The notes: generated by a model from the sequence alone, not told the origin. Positions 9,226 to 21,525 are shown, counted from the stretch's first letter. The stretch is 64,000 nt of DNA from Clostridiales bacterium (GCA_015058275.1 SVCQ01000001.1:109270-173269), one strand, 5' to 3'. Numbers and translations: made by a program.

Positions 9226-10878
9226 ATGCAAAAGATAAAGACCTTTGATCTTAATACGAAATCGATAAGCGAAGCCGCGATCTTTGTGCAGGACAGCCTG
9301 AGTGAGTACGGCCTTGAGCCTAAGGCGCTGATAAAGAGCACGCTGGCGGCTGAGGAAGCGATAGGCAGCCTTGTATCGCATGCCGCCGGGGACGGCAAGC
9401 TGAGAGTAAACGTGAGGAAGTTCCTCGGGAATATCACCGTTGAGCTCAGCGCGCCGGGAGACAACTATTCACTGAGCGAAGAGATGTCTGCCGCAAGGCT
9501 TGATATCGATGATGAGGTAGGACCGAATGTACAGGATACTATCAGGAACATCCTGCTTCGTTCGGTAAGAGGCGATTTAGATTACGCCCACAAAAATGGC
9601 TATAACCGCATCCGGATCACTATAGAGAAAAACGGTCGTCTGTTCCTGTATCTGACCTTGGCAGCCATGCTGGCCGGAGCCGTCATTGGGCTTCTCTTGT
9701 CATCTGTGGCGCCCGAATCTGTAAACAGCGCGATCGACGGATATATTCTTACGCCTGTAAAGACCATGTATCTCAATGCTCTCAAGACAGTAGTCGCACC
9801 CGTAGTCTTCCTGTCCATAATCACATGCATTTCGGGTTTTACAGACCTAAGTGAGCTTGGCAGGATAGGCGGCAGGATATTTGCTCTTTATATGTCCACA
9901 ACTGTGATAGCGGTCTGTGTCGGCATGGGCACATACTTTTTATTTAAACCCGGCAGTGCGGGTCTTGCGGCCGCAGCCGCCGGTATGGGCAGTGCTGCCG
10001 GCTCAGCCGATACCGAGATCTCGCTCATGAATACATTAATTAATATTGTCCCGTCAAATTTCGTTGCTCCCTTCCTTGAGAGCAATATGTCTCAGCTGAT
10101 ATTCCTCGCGATAATCTGCGGCATAGGAGTTGGCATGATCGGACAATACTCTCAGATACTAAGGCCGTTCTTTACGGCTCTGTATGAGCTCTTCATGAAG
10201 ATCACCATAATGATAATCCGTCTGATGCCGATCGCTGTTTTTTGCTCTACCGCTTCCATGCTGATCCAGCTTGGCATAAAGACCCTGGTATCAGTACTTG
10301 GGATGTTTGCCACCTTCCTGGTCGCTCTTCTGTTTATGATCGCAATATACTCTCTGATGATGCTTCTCATCGGAAGGCTTAGTCCTATACCGTTTCTGAA
10401 GAAATATTCTCCTGTCATGCTGCAGGTATTCTCGCTTGCATCGAGCAACGCGTCCATACCGGTTAACATGGAGGCCTGTGATAAGAAACTCGGTGTGAGC
10501 AGCAAGGTTTACAGCCTTTCGATACCTCTTGGCGCCACGATAAACATGGACGGTACCTGTGTCTTGCTTGCTGTCTTCGCGCTCTCTCTTGCCAAGATAT
10601 ACGGTGTAGCGCTGTCGCCTCATACCTTACTTATGACAGCGGTGACCATAATCATCCTTTCGGTGGGCGCTCCGGGGATCCCGGGAGCAGGTATCATCTG
10701 CCTCTCTGTACTGATAGTCCAGCTCGGCGTACCGGTTGACGCCATGGGGCTTGTCATGGGGATAGCCCCGCTTGTAGGAATGTTCCTGACCACGACCAAC
10801 TGCGCCGGAGATGTGGCAGTATCCACTATAGTCGCCAAAAATACCGGAGAGCTCGATCTGGAGAAGTACAACGCTTAA
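9226..10878 (+). CDS. Dicarboxylate/amino acid:cation symporter with N-terminal GHKL ATPase-like domain
   Basis: Residues about 1-135 resemble an RsbW/SpoIIAB-type HATPase module (SISEAAIFVQDSLSEYG, then AAEEAIGSLVSHA in the N-box position, then the segment ending RIRITIEKNG). The catalytic N-box Asn is not obvious, so ATP binding may be lost. From about residue 139 the protein is a full SDF/DAACS transporter: first helix FLYLTLAAMLAGAVIGLLL, serine-rich ASSNASIPVNM, substrate/Na+ motif NMDGT, GAPGIPGAG re-entrant loop, and C-terminal TTTNCAGDVAVST. It should import dicarboxylates or acidic amino acids with Na+ or H+. The usual family length is about 400-430 aa, and the extra 135 residues are the fused domain. 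The gene stands alone, with no sigma-factor or antagonist neighbour. Confidence 0.87.
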   Translation: MQKIKTFDLNTKSISEAAIFVQDSLSEYGLEPKALIKSTLAAEEAIGSLVSHAAGDGKLRVNVRKFLGNITVELSAPGDNYSLSEEMSAARLDIDDEVGPNVQDTIRNILLRSVRGDLDYAHKNGYNRIRITIEKNGRLFLYLTLAAMLAGAVIGLLLSSVAPESVNSAIDGYILTPVKTMYLNALKTVVAPVVFLSIITCISGFTDLSELGRIGGRIFALYMSTTVIAVCVGMGTYFLFKPGSAGLAAAAAGMGSAAGSADTEISLMNTLINIVPSNFVAPFLESNMSQLIFLAIICGIGVGMIGQYSQILRPFFTALYELFMKITIMIIRLMPIAVFCSTASMLIQLGIKTLVSVLGMFATFLVALLFMIAIYSLMMLLIGRLSPIPFLKKYSPVMLQVFSLASSNASIPVNMEACDKKLGVSSKVYSLSIPLGATINMDGTCVLLAVFALSLAKIYGVALSPHTLLMTAVTIIILSVGAPGIPGAGIICLSVLIVQLGVPVDAMGLVMGIAPLVGMFLTTTNCAGDVAVSTIVAKNTGELDLEKYNA

Positions 10879-10998
10879 GGCTCTGCTTTTAATTGCTCAC
10901 CCGCTCGAGAAGGCAGATGCTTTCCACATGCCCGGAAACGTCATTATGAATGCCAACGGTATGCGGAAAAATATCAGCGATTACGCTTGCCTGACCGG

Positions 10999-11226
10999 CT
11001 ATTCTATGCCCTTATTTTTGAGATACTCGAGTATGTCACCGACAGTTTTCATTTGCATTATTTCTTCATCCGCTATTTCTATGTCAAAAATATCCTCAAA
11101 GTCGCCGACCATGGACACGACATCAAGAGATGTGAGCATCAGGTCTTGTGTTAGGGATACGTCTTCTGTAATACTCTCCGCCTCAGTATACTTGCTTAAG
11201 ATTTCTTTCACCTTGTCAAACATCAT
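10999..11226 (-). CDS. Discrete acyl/peptidyl carrier protein
   Basis: 75-aa acidic four-helix carrier protein. The phosphopantetheine serine is S33 in LTSLDVVSM (DSL is the usual motif; Thr replaces Asp here). A second ATG at 11223 has better spacing from GGAGGAG (7 nt) than the ATG at 11226. It is the last gene of a three-gene set with a condensation protein (1-nt overlap) and an ANL ligase, and is therefore probably dedicated to that pathway rather than to fatty-acid synthesis. It needs a phosphopantetheinyl transferase from elsewhere in the genome. Confidence 0.85.
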   Translation of the reverse strand: MMFDKVKEILSKYTEAESITEDVSLTQDLMLTSLDVVSMVGDFEDIFDIEIADEEIMQMKTVGDILEYLKNKGIE

Positions 11227-12473
11227 TACTCCTCCATTACTTTATCTGCTATTTCTTTTACCTTCTGTTTGTCATCACGTATCCCTTCGATCAGGATCGC
11301 AGCAGATTCCTTCACCAGCCGCTCTGCCTTCCGGTCCGGATATTTCACGTTGTATTCGAGCTGCAGTATGATTCGGTCATCTCCACTGTCAATGATCTTC
11401 AACAGCATGACCGGCCCCATAACAGGCTGCTGATACTGCTCAATCCTCGCCTCAATATCCCCATCAAACGACGCCGTCTGATAACTGATCCACAGGTCAT
11501 ATGGTTCTTTGCCATTTGCATAATAACTCATACCTGCCTTCTGGTGTCTGTAACTGGACAGCCTGGAAAGGCTCACGGCGTTTATGCCGGCTTCAAAGCT
11601 TTGCTCCGCTTTTATGCAGATCCTGTTCGCCACTCCCAGTGCAAATGCACCGACCGTATTCTTTTCTCTGATGCCCGCACGATTCATCGCAGTGATTCCC
11701 ACATAAAAATCCTCTCTCCCCAACATTCTGCTCATCCAGATACAGACCGCTGTTGAAAAAAGATTGGCTTCCGCAACTTTGTGCGTCAATGCATAATCCC
11801 TGACGAATGCGACCTCGTTCTCCGACAGCTCATACGCTCTCATGTGTTTCTCGAGGGAAACAACAGGCTCCGTTGACAGATGCGTACGCACAGGCAGGGT
11901 CTTTTCCTGCTCCGCAAAGAATGCAAGGTCTTTTTTGAAACGGGATGACTGCTTGTATTGTATCGCATTCTCGACGAAATCTCTGAACGGATAGGTCTTA
12001 ACGTCCTCTCCATTCAGGATCTTAATGAACTGACTGCATATCAGGAATAATGTCCATGCATCCGATATGATGTGATGAACTCTTATAAGCGCTCCATAAG
12101 AGTCCGGCAGCATAACGATCTGCATATCAAACAACTCATTGTCAGGTCCGAAATCGAGCGGCACAGCGGCCCACTCTTCCCTTCCGAATTTGTTCAATTC
12201 CTCTATGCTGCCAAATTCCTTCACTTTGAAATTGCGCTCTTCAAAAGGAGCGACGAATTGCACCGGTTCTCCGTTTTCATCGGTGGTCACTCTGACCCGG
12301 ATGCCTTCATTGATCCGTATGACTTCGTTTGCGGCATACTGCAGTTTTTCAATGCTTTGTGAACCTTTAAAAACAGCGCTCCCACTCAGGGTCAGCGCCA
12401 TGCCAAACCCCCTGATCTGTTCGTCATACATATATCTTTGTTCATCGGTCAGTGGATATGATTCTATCTTCAT
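11226..12473 (-). CDS. Stand-alone NRPS-type condensation domain protein
   Basis: A 415-aa protein of the chloramphenicol acetyltransferase-like condensation superfamily. The active-site motif is HHIISDAW at 133-140 (family HHxxxDG, with Ala in place of Gly). The start SYPLTDEQRYMY matches the C1 motif. There is no fused A or T domain, so it should act in trans on the neighbouring carrier protein, joining an acyl or aminoacyl thioester to an amine or alcohol. It sits 25 nt after the ANL ligase and overlaps the carrier-protein gene by 1 nt, which implies coupled translation. The product is unknown. Confidence 0.82.
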   Translation of the reverse strand: MKIESYPLTDEQRYMYDEQIRGFGMALTLSGSAVFKGSQSIEKLQYAANEVIRINEGIRVRVTTDENGEPVQFVAPFEERNFKVKEFGSIEELNKFGREEWAAVPLDFGPDNELFDMQIVMLPDSYGALIRVHHIISDAWTLFLICSQFIKILNGEDVKTYPFRDFVENAIQYKQSSRFKKDLAFFAEQEKTLPVRTHLSTEPVVSLEKHMRAYELSENEVAFVRDYALTHKVAEANLFSTAVCIWMSRMLGREDFYVGITAMNRAGIREKNTVGAFALGVANRICIKAEQSFEAGINAVSLSRLSSYRHQKAGMSYYANGKEPYDLWISYQTASFDGDIEARIEQYQQPVMGPVMLLKIIDSGDDRIILQLEYNVKYPDRKAERLVKESAAILIEGIRDDKQKVKEIADKVMEE

Positions 12474-12498
12474 TACATCTCCTCCTGTGCAATCAAGC

Positions 12499-14145
12499 TT
12501 ATCCCTGTTTCAGAAGATAACGTTTTATCTTCATTGTTGTCGTTTTTTCAAACGGTATATCGCGGATCTTCACTCCGCTTATGTTCTTTTGCATCGGCAT
12601 TGTGCGATTGAATATACCGATATCTTCTTCAAGCCGGCTGCGCGCATCTGAGAAATGCTCCTCGTCCAGATAGAACTCCGCGGTTATGCTTCCCTTCTCC
12701 TCGTAACAAACTACATCAACTACATATTCCAATCTCCCAAGCTTCATCTCCAGTTCTTCCGGCATCACATTTTCCCCGTTCGCCAGAATAATGAGATTCT
12801 TTTTGCGCCCGGTTATAAAAAGAAATCCATCCTCATCTATCCTGCCGTAGTCACCGGTCCTGAACCATTCACCGTCAAAGGCCGCCTCTGTCGCTTCAGG
12901 ATCTTTGTAATAACCAAGCATCACATTGCTGCCTGCCACCATGATCTCTCCGACCCCGTTTTCGTCAGGATCATCTATCTTTATTCTGTTGCACGGAAGC
13001 GGCAAACCGACGCTTCCGAATTTATAATGATGATTACGGTTTACCGAAACAATCGGAGAGCATTCCGTGATCCCATAGCCGTTCAGTACTTGTATGCCAA
13101 GATCATACAGGCCCTTTTCTGTTTCGGGATCAAGCGCGGCGCCCCCGCATATTATGAGCGCAAGCCTGCCCCCGAAATTCTCATGCACTTCCCGGAAAAG
13201 ACTGCGTCTTCTGTCAATACCGAACTTCATCAGAAACCTGCTGAGCCTTATCCCTCTCTTCAGCCTTCTGTCACTGCCGCTCCTTTTCGCCGTATCCCAT
13301 ACGCCTTTATACAGCATATCTACCATCATCGGCACCGCCGCCACATTTTGTGGACAATTCCGTTGAAAATCCCTTAGAATGTGCTTCAGATTCCCGCTTA
13401 TATGCAGATCTTTTATGTAGATAAAGGCTGCCAGCATCTGCGATGACCATGCAAATGTATGGTGTAGCGGAAGCAGGAGTTGTGCATTTTCAGCTTCTGC
13501 GTTCCTGCAGGCGCCCACAGTGTCGCTTGTGAGATTGCCGTGTGAAAGCATCACTCCTTTCATTCTGCCGGAAGTGCCGGATGTATAAACAATGCTCGCA
13601 AGAGTATCTCTGCCTATGGTCTCTCCCACATCCTCAAACTGTGTATTTCCCTCATCAAGCAATCGCGCTCCGTCTGCCACGTATGCATCAAATTCCGAAA
13701 GGGGCATATACATTATATCTATGTATGGTTTCCCGAGATCCTGAAGAAATTCCATCGTTCTCCTGCACTTTTCGGAATACAGAATTGCTCTGCAGTCGCT
13801 GTGAAGTACGAGTTCGGCCAGATCTTCATTTGGCAGTCCTCTGTCAATAGGAACAGCTGTGTTGCCGCTGTTTGTAACTGCCAGAAAACTCAGCACCCAT
13901 TCCGTTGAGTTCTCTCCGATTATTGCTATGTGATCAGAATGCAGACCCAGTGAAAGCAGATATGTCCCCAATCTTTCAACAATTCGGCTGCAGTCACCGA
14001 ACGTAATGGGCTCATCATTGTGCCTGCCTCTGTAAAAAGCCGTTACGAACTCGCCTTTTTCTCTGCCGTTATCTACAAGCTCCCTCAGTGTACACACATC
14101 GGGTATTTCATATAATGGATAAGGTTTGTTATTCATTGTTTTCAT
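12499..14145 (-). CDS. ANL-superfamily acyl/amino-acid adenylating ligase
   Basis: 548-aa adenylate-forming enzyme. Motifs in order: P-loop IVYTSGTSGRMKGVMLSHGN, A5-type NGYGITECSP, GEIMVAGSNVMLGYYKDPEA, A7-A8 WFRTGDYGRIDEDGFLFITGRKKNLI, and the C-terminal catalytic lysine in TTTMKIKRYL. Overall it resembles FadD-like acyl-CoA synthetases, so a fatty or aromatic acid is as likely a substrate as an amino acid. Next to a free carrier protein and a free condensation domain it probably loads the carrier protein. The start overlaps the end of rlmD by 17 nt; ATG 14136 is an alternative. Arginine CGG codons look more frequent than in nearby genes by eye, which is weak evidence for transfer. Confidence 0.83.
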   Translation of the reverse strand: MKTMNNKPYPLYEIPDVCTLRELVDNGREKGEFVTAFYRGRHNDEPITFGDCSRIVERLGTYLLSLGLHSDHIAIIGENSTEWVLSFLAVTNSGNTAVPIDRGLPNEDLAELVLHSDCRAILYSEKCRRTMEFLQDLGKPYIDIMYMPLSEFDAYVADGARLLDEGNTQFEDVGETIGRDTLASIVYTSGTSGRMKGVMLSHGNLTSDTVGACRNAEAENAQLLLPLHHTFAWSSQMLAAFIYIKDLHISGNLKHILRDFQRNCPQNVAAVPMMVDMLYKGVWDTAKRSGSDRRLKRGIRLSRFLMKFGIDRRRSLFREVHENFGGRLALIICGGAALDPETEKGLYDLGIQVLNGYGITECSPIVSVNRNHHYKFGSVGLPLPCNRIKIDDPDENGVGEIMVAGSNVMLGYYKDPEATEAAFDGEWFRTGDYGRIDEDGFLFITGRKKNLIILANGENVMPEELEMKLGRLEYVVDVVCYEEKGSITAEFYLDEEHFSDARSRLEEDIGIFNRTMPMQKNISGVKIRDIPFEKTTTMKIKRYLLKQG

Positions 14146-15337
14146 TCGTCATCAATACTACCGTCTCAACATGCTTGGTCATCGGGAAATTGTCGTATGA
14201 TCTGATCTGTCTGATCTCGTATCCGCCTGCGCGGAAGCTGTCAAGATTGATGCAGAGAGTCTTAGGGTTGCAGGAGACATATACGATCTCGTCTATGCCG
14301 TATCTGCACAGCATGGCGACCGCCTTGTCGTGTATGCCAACGCGCGGCGGATCGACTACTATAACGTCCGGCTTCTCCGGTATCTCATCGAGCTTCTCCT
14401 TAACGTCACCGCAGATATAGTGGCAGTTCGTTATCCCGTTCAGTTCGGTATTGGCTCTGGCGGCGGTGATCGAATCCTCAACTATATCGATGCCGTAGAC
14501 AGCCTTAGCCTTTGACGCCATCAGCTGGGATATCGTACCCGTACCGCAATATAGGTCATACACCGTTTTACCACTCACGTCAGGCACCACCTCAAGCACA
14601 TCCTTGTACAGCCTCTCGACCGCATCGATATTGGTCTGAAAGAATGCGAACGCATTGACCTTGAACTTCAGCCCGAGTATCTCCTCGTTGTAATAGTCCC
14701 TTCCATATAGGGTCTTATGTGATTCGTCAATGACAGCATCGGCCACGCGGTCATTGAAGGTGCGCATTATACCTACGATCTCCATCTGAGTGTCTAGTCC
14801 CAGCATCGCATCCCTGAAGCCCTCTTCATCAAATGTACCGGAGAGCTCTCCGTCACTGGCTGTAACTATATTGATCAGGATCTCATTTGTCCTGACGCCG
14901 CATCTTACGACCAAATTGCGCAGTATCCCCTCGTGAGTCTTGCGGTGATACGGCCTGTAGCCCTTATCTCTGCAAAAATCCAGAGCAGCCCTCAGGACCT
15001 TGTTGAAGTCAGGAGGTACCAGCTGGCATTCATCTGTAGTCATGATGGACATCCAGCGCCCTCTGTAATGCATGCCAAGCTCGAGCTCGCCGCCCTTCTC
15101 GAGATCACCGAAGGTATACTCCATTTTGTTCCTGTATCTGCCTGTACAGATCGCAGGCTCCATCCCGAGATATATAGACTCGTCTATATCATGAGCATCG
15201 AGCAGCTTCCTGACAGACTTGTCCTTGGAGGCAAGCTGTTTGTCATAGCTGACTCCCTGATAAATACAGCCGCCGCAGTGCTCGGCATGCGGGCATATCT
15301 GATCTGTGTATTTTGTTATTGTCTTCTCTATATCCAT
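14129..15337 (-). CDS. rlmD: 23S rRNA (uracil-C5)-methyltransferase, RlmD/TrmA family
   Basis: SAM-dependent m5U methyltransferase. The N-terminal Fe-S cysteines are in CPHAEHCGGC. The Rossmann region has VYDLYCGTGTISQLMA, followed by VIVVDPPRVG and the catalytic cysteine in YVSCNPKTL, with a late HVETVVLM base. There is no TRAM domain ahead of the cysteines, as in shorter clostridial members. I chose ATG 15337, directly after the tgt stop, because the longer frame would overlap tgt by 44 nt. Whether the target is 23S rRNA or tRNA U54 cannot be told from sequence. Confidence 0.85.
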   Translation of the reverse strand: MDIEKTITKYTDQICPHAEHCGGCIYQGVSYDKQLASKDKSVRKLLDAHDIDESIYLGMEPAICTGRYRNKMEYTFGDLEKGGELELGMHYRGRWMSIMTTDECQLVPPDFNKVLRAALDFCRDKGYRPYHRKTHEGILRNLVVRCGVRTNEILINIVTASDGELSGTFDEEGFRDAMLGLDTQMEIVGIMRTFNDRVADAVIDESHKTLYGRDYYNEEILGLKFKVNAFAFFQTNIDAVERLYKDVLEVVPDVSGKTVYDLYCGTGTISQLMASKAKAVYGIDIVEDSITAARANTELNGITNCHYICGDVKEKLDEIPEKPDVIVVDPPRVGIHDKAVAMLCRYGIDEIVYVSCNPKTLCINLDSFRAGGYEIRQIRSYDNFPMTKHVETVVLMTNENNE

Positions 15338-15338
15338 C

Positions 15339-17614
<2,276 letters not shown>

Positions 17615-17621
17615 AATCCTT

Positions 17622-18680
17622 TTATAACTCCAGGCGGAGCTGTTCACTCTCCGCATCTGCATCGCTTGCGTCTGCCTGAGGCTCCTGATAGAAGCCGAGC
17701 AGGCCGAGATGTTCGTAGGCGGCCCTTGAAGCCATCCTGCCCTTTTGCGTCCTGTAGAGCATGCCCGCCTGTATGAGATATGGCTCGTTGGCATCCTCTA
17801 TAGTCACTCTCTCCTCGCCTATTGCCGAGGCTATGGTCTCGATACCGACAGGACCACCGTTGAAGCCCTTGATGATGGTCTCAAGAATATCTCTGTCGAG
17901 CTTCTCAAGTCCGATCTCGTCCACTCCCAGAGCATCGAGAGCCTTCATGGTGATCTCTTTGTCGATCCTGCCGTCAGCTATCACTGACGAGAAGTCCCTT
18001 ACTCTCTTGAGAAGTCTGTTGCCGATGCGAGGCGTGCCTCTTGATCTCCTGGATATCTCTGTAAGTGACTCATCATCTATAGGAGTACCCAGCACATTGG
18101 CGGTGCGCCTGAGTATCTCTCTGATCTCGTCAGGAGTATAGAATTCGAACTTCTCTACGATGCCGAACCTGTCTCTGAGAGGTCCCGACAAAGAGCCCGC
18201 GCGCGTCGTAGCACCCACAAGGGTGAACCTGGCTATATCTATCCTGAGAGATCTCGCGGCAGGTCCCTTGCCTATGATTATATCCAGGGCGTAATCCTCC
18301 ATAGCGGAGTACAGGACCTCCTCCACCGAACGGTTGAGCCTGTGTATCTCGTCTATAAAGAGTACGTCATTGTCGTTGAGATTTGTAAGTATCGCCGCAA
18401 GGTCTCCTGCTCTTCCTATGGCAGGGCCGGAGGTGATCTTGATATCCACCCCGAGCTCGTTGGCGATTATACCTGCGAGCGTGGTCTTACCAAGGCCCGG
18501 AGGCCCGTAGAAGAGCACGTGATCGAGAGGCTCCCCTCTCATCTTGGCAGCTTCGATATATATCGACAGATTGTCCTTTGTGGCCGACTGGCCGCAATAT
18601 TCACTGAGATATTGCGGTCTCAGTGTCATTTCGCCGGCGAGTTCCGACGGTACCGCTTTTGTCTGTGTAACTCTATCCAT
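17622..18680 (-). CDS. ruvB: Holliday junction branch migration helicase RuvB
   Basis: AAA+ motor of the RuvABC complex. Walker A is [11 protein letters not shown], Walker B is LFIDEIHR, sensor 1 is [18 protein letters not shown], and the C-terminal winged helix contains [17 protein letters not shown]. Length (352 aa) is normal. The order ruvC-ruvA-ruvB-queA-tgt is a conserved Firmicute arrangement; RuvA ends 16 nt upstream. Confidence 0.97.
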   Translation of the reverse strand: MDRVTQTKAVPSELAGEMTLRPQYLSEYCGQSATKDNLSIYIEAAKMRGEPLDHVLFYGPPGLGKTTLAGIIANELGVDIKITSGPAIGRAGDLAAILTNLNDNDVLFIDEIHRLNRSVEEVLYSAMEDYALDIIIGKGPAARSLRIDIARFTLVGATTRAGSLSGPLRDRFGIVEKFEFYTPDEIREILRRTANVLGTPIDDESLTEISRRSRGTPRIGNRLLKRVRDFSSVIADGRIDKEITMKALDALGVDEIGLEKLDRDILETIIKGFNGGPVGIETIASAIGEERVTIEDANEPYLIQAGMLYRTQKGRMASRAAYEHLGLLGFYQEPQADASDADAESEQLRLEL

Positions 18681-18696
18681 TATTATTTCAAATCCT

Positions 18697-19302
18697 CTAA
18701 AGCAGGAACTTAAGTGATTTCCTTACATACTCCTCGGCAGTCAGGTCATCATCTGTGACCGATGCGACTGCAGTCTCGGCTTCCTTTTTGCTGTATCCGA
18801 GAGTGGTAAGCGCTATAACAGCCTCACCTCTCTCTCCGCTTCCTGCAGCGGCAGCAGGCGCAAATCCTTCGGTAAGATCTACTCCCTCGATCGGCAGCGC
18901 GCTCACCTTGTCCTTGAGCTCGAGTATGACTCTCTCCGCGGTCTTCTTGCCTATGCCCTGAGCCATAGCTATGGATGAAGCATCGCCTCCGGATATGACT
19001 CCCTTGATCTGATTTGGGGTACCGAGGCTCATGATGGCAAGACCGGCCTTAGGGCCGACGCCCTTGACAGTTATGAGCTGTTCAAAGAGCGCGAGTGACT
19101 CGGTGTCGGCAAATCCGTACAGAGCCATTCCGTCCTCCTTGACCTGCATGTATGTGTATACGCTTACCTCGTCACCCTCCCTGGCAGTCAGCAGGCTGCT
19201 GGTGTCCGAGATGTTGACACGGAAGCCTATGCCGCTCTCGGTGAGAATGACTATGGCTCCCGATTCGTAATATAGATATTCGCCTTTAAGGTATCTGATC
19301 AT
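18697..19302 (-). CDS. ruvA: Holliday junction DNA helicase subunit RuvA
   Basis: 201-aa junction-binding protein. The N-terminal OB fold begins [18 protein letters not shown]. The helix-hairpin-helix pair is [17 protein letters not shown] and [22 protein letters not shown]. The C-terminal domain III ([19 protein letters not shown]) contacts RuvB. A 94-nt repeat-bearing spacer separates it from ruvC. Confidence 0.96.
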   Translation of the reverse strand: MIRYLKGEYLYYESGAIVILTESGIGFRVNISDTSSLLTAREGDEVSVYTYMQVKEDGMALYGFADTESLALFEQLITVKGVGPKAGLAIMSLGTPNQIKGVISGGDASSIAMAQGIGKKTAERVILELKDKVSALPIEGVDLTEGFAPAAAAGSGERGEAVIALTTLGYSKKEAETAVASVTDDDLTAEEYVRKSLKFLL

Positions 19303-19314
19303 TTATCCTCCTAT

Positions 19315-19394
19315 GCGAGATCCTTCGATGCGAGATCCTTCGATGTGAGATCCTTCGCTTCGCTCAGGATGACAGTACAATTTCAGGATGACAG
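19315..19394. repeat. Intergenic repeat cluster between ruvC and ruvA
   Basis: Three tandem 15-bp units (19315-19329, 19330-19344, 19345-19359) each carry GAGATCCTTCG. The third leads into TCGCTCAGGATGACAG (19360-19375), and AGGATGACAG recurs at 19385-19394. Read on the minus strand the core is CATCCTGAGCGAAGCGAAGG, with CCT/AGG arms around a GCGAAGC mini-hairpin. I recognise this wording as a short intergenic repeat found in many unrelated bacteria; its function is unknown. Confidence 0.7.
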
Positions 19395-19396
19395 AA

Positions 19397-19885
19397 TCAT
19401 CTGCGTGGCATGCGGCCGCCTGCGTGATGCGCGTGGCAGATAGCAGCCGCAAGCGCGTCGGCCGTGTCGTCAGGCTTAGGGACTTCTCTGAGGCCCAGTA
19501 TCATCTTTACCATGGCCTGCACCTGTTTTTTGTCGGCCCTGCCGTAACCGGTAAGTGACGATTTGATCTGTAGCGGCGTGTACTCGGATATCTTTATACC
19601 CGCCTTTGCACACGCGAGTAGCGCCGTGCCCCTGGCCTCGCCGACCATTATAGCGGTAGTCGCATTCGTATTGTAGAAGAGCTCCTCTACGGAAGCCTCC
19701 TCCGGTCCGTACTCCTCTATGATACGGCTCAGCTCGTCATAGAGTATCATGAGGCGCTCCTCGTTTGGAGTATGGGCCTCCGTGGTGATAGAGCCGTATT
19801 CGACCGGTGTGAACTTACTTCCCTTGTAGTCAACGATCCCGTATCCCATAATGGCGTAGCCCGGGTCGATGCCTATTATCCTCAT
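19397..19885 (-). CDS. ruvC: Crossover junction endodeoxyribonuclease RuvC
   Basis: Resolves Holliday junctions. Catalytic carboxylates: D in [10 protein letters not shown] in VEELFYNTN, and the late [19 protein letters not shown] 19885 is preferred over the frame start 6 codons earlier because GGAGGG is well spaced from it and the IGIDPG start is canonical. The start codon overlaps the recN stop (ATGA), so translation is probably coupled to recN. Confidence 0.95.
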   Translation of the reverse strand: MRIIGIDPGYAIMGYGIVDYKGSKFTPVEYGSITTEAHTPNEERLMILYDELSRIIEEYGPEEASVEELFYNTNATTAIMVGEARGTALLACAKAGIKISEYTPLQIKSSLTGYGRADKKQVQAMVKMILGLREVPKPDDTADALAAAICHAHHAGGRMPRR

Positions 19886-21525
19886 ACGGCATCCCTCCTG
19901 CATTCATCTATGAGATCGCGAGCGGCCTGAAGGGCGTTCTCACTGTCGGATGATCCGCTGAAGAGCGTAGCTATCATACGTACCTTGCCCTCCGTATCGA
20001 GATGTCCGATATCCGTATATGATTTGTCGGATTCTATCGACTTGCTGATAAGATAGTTATCGTCACCATAGGCCGCTATCTGCGGCAGATGTGTTACGGA
20101 TATTATCTGTCTGTGCTTTGCTATCTCGGAGAGCTTCCTGCCGACCACCAGTGCGGTATGACCGCTTATACCCGTATCGATCTCGTCGAATATCATGGTC
20201 TCCACGCTGTCAGACTCGCCTATTATATGCTTGAACGCGAGCATTATCCTGGATATCTCTCCTCCGGACGCTATTCGTGTAAGCGGCATCAGCGGCTCTC
20301 CCGGATTTGTCGATATAAGGAATTCCACTCTGTCGTATCCGTACGGACCTATATCATCAAGCTTTTGTATATCTATTTTGAATTCGGAATTTGCGAATTT
20401 CAGATCTCCGAGTTCCTTTATCATCGCGGACTCAAGCCTGGATGCTATTATATGCCTGATCTCGCTCACATGAGCCGCCTGATCCTCAAGCTCTCTTCTC
20501 TTCCTGTGCGCAGCCTCCGCAAGTCTTGACTTCTCATGGTCGAAGTTCTCTATCATGCTGAGTTTGGATGCAAGCTCCGCCTGATAAGCGATTATGCCGT
20601 CCACATCCTTTTTGTATTTGCGTTTGGCGTCTTCTATAACAGCGAGACGCTCTGATACCTCGTCCATATCGGCTTCCGAAAAGCTGAGTGAATCAAGGAC
20701 TTCTCTGAGGCCGGATGCCACATCATCGAGTGCATAGTACGCATCGGATGCCTGAGTCGAAAGCTCAGCTATCCTGTCGCTGTAGCTGCTCACTTCACTG
20801 AGTTCGGATGTGACATTGCCGAGAGTTCCGAGCAGCGATGACGCGCCGTCGTAATCAGATCCGTATAACGAATCGTACGAAGACCTTACAGACTGATATA
20901 TCCTGGCGCTGTTCTTCATCATAATGAGGCGTTCTCTCAGCTCCTCATCCTCTCCGGAGTGAAGTCCAAGTCCGTCAATATAGCTGAACTCATATCTGTA
21001 GTAATCCTGCTGCTGTGTCGCGCTGGCCTCTGCCCTGAGCAGATCATCATACTCCTTTTGTGCCGATCTGTACTCGCTGTACATGATCTGCAGCTTGTCG
21101 AGTTCAGTCGCGATCGCCTCAGAATGGAATCGGTCTGTTATATGGATGTGATTGTCCGGATCGAGTATCTGCTGATTGTCATATTGTCCGTGGATATCCA
21201 CCCAGTCCTTGCAGAACTCCCTGATCTGGCCGAGAGTGACCATCTCTCCGTTCAGCTTGGATATGGACTTGCCGCCGGCAAGTATCTCACGTGAGATGAT
21301 GACATCCTCTCCGTCCCTTGTACCGGCTATCTGTATGAAGGCCCTGTCGGCTCCGGTCCTGACCATGGATGTGTCGGCCCTGTCTCCCAGCACTATGCTG
21401 ACTGCAGTTACCAGGACGGACTTGCCTGCTCCTGTCTCACCTGTGATCACGTTAAAACCGCTGCCAAGATCGAATGACAGATGTTCTATAGTCGCAAAAT
21501 TGTCTATTACTATACGGTCGATCAT
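19882..21525 (-). CDS. recN: DNA repair protein RecN (SMC-like)
   Basis: 547-aa SMC-family ATPase in double-strand break repair. The N-terminal ATP head has Walker [13 protein letters not shown] long coiled-coil middle follows (about 150-350). The C-terminal head has the signature [18 protein letters not shown] and Walker [14 protein letters not shown]. It follows argR by 5 nt, the classic argR-recN pair. Confidence 0.96.
   Translation of the reverse strand: MIDRIVIDNFATIEHLSFDLGSGFNVITGETGAGKSVLVTAVSIVLGDRADTSMVRTGADRAFIQIAGTRDGEDVIISREILAGGKSISKLNGEMVTLGQIREFCKDWVDIHGQYDNQQILDPDNHIHITDRFHSEAIATELDKLQIMYSEYRSAQKEYDDLLRAEASATQQQDYYRYEFSYIDGLGLHSGEDEELRERLIMMKNSARIYQSVRSSYDSLYGSDYDGASSLLGTLGNVTSELSEVSSYSDRIAELSTQASDAYYALDDVASGLREVLDSLSFSEADMDEVSERLAVIEDAKRKYKKDVDGIIAYQAELASKLSMIENFDHEKSRLAEAAHRKRRELEDQAAHVSEIRHIIASRLESAMIKELGDLKFANSEFKIDIQKLDDIGPYGYDRVEFLISTNPGEPLMPLTRIASGGEISRIMLAFKHIIGESDSVETMIFDEIDTGISGHTALVVGRKLSEIAKHRQIISVTHLPQIAAYGDDNYLISKSIESDKSYTDIGHLDTEGKVRMIATLFSGSSDSENALQAARDLIDECRRDAV

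Noticed and set aside
10879-10998. Possible terminator between the convergent symporter and carrier-protein genes
   Set aside because: No stable stem followed by a T-run could be found in these 120 nt on either strand.
10928-11371. Plus-strand open frame of 147 codons over the carrier-protein gene
   Set aside because: The minus-strand carrier protein is convincing; the plus frame has no ribosome site or family match.
12499-14145. Horizontal transfer of the ANL/C/ACP trio by base composition
   Set aside because: A hand count of two lines gave about 46 percent GC against about 48 percent in a neighbouring line, too small a difference to claim; only codon analysis could decide.
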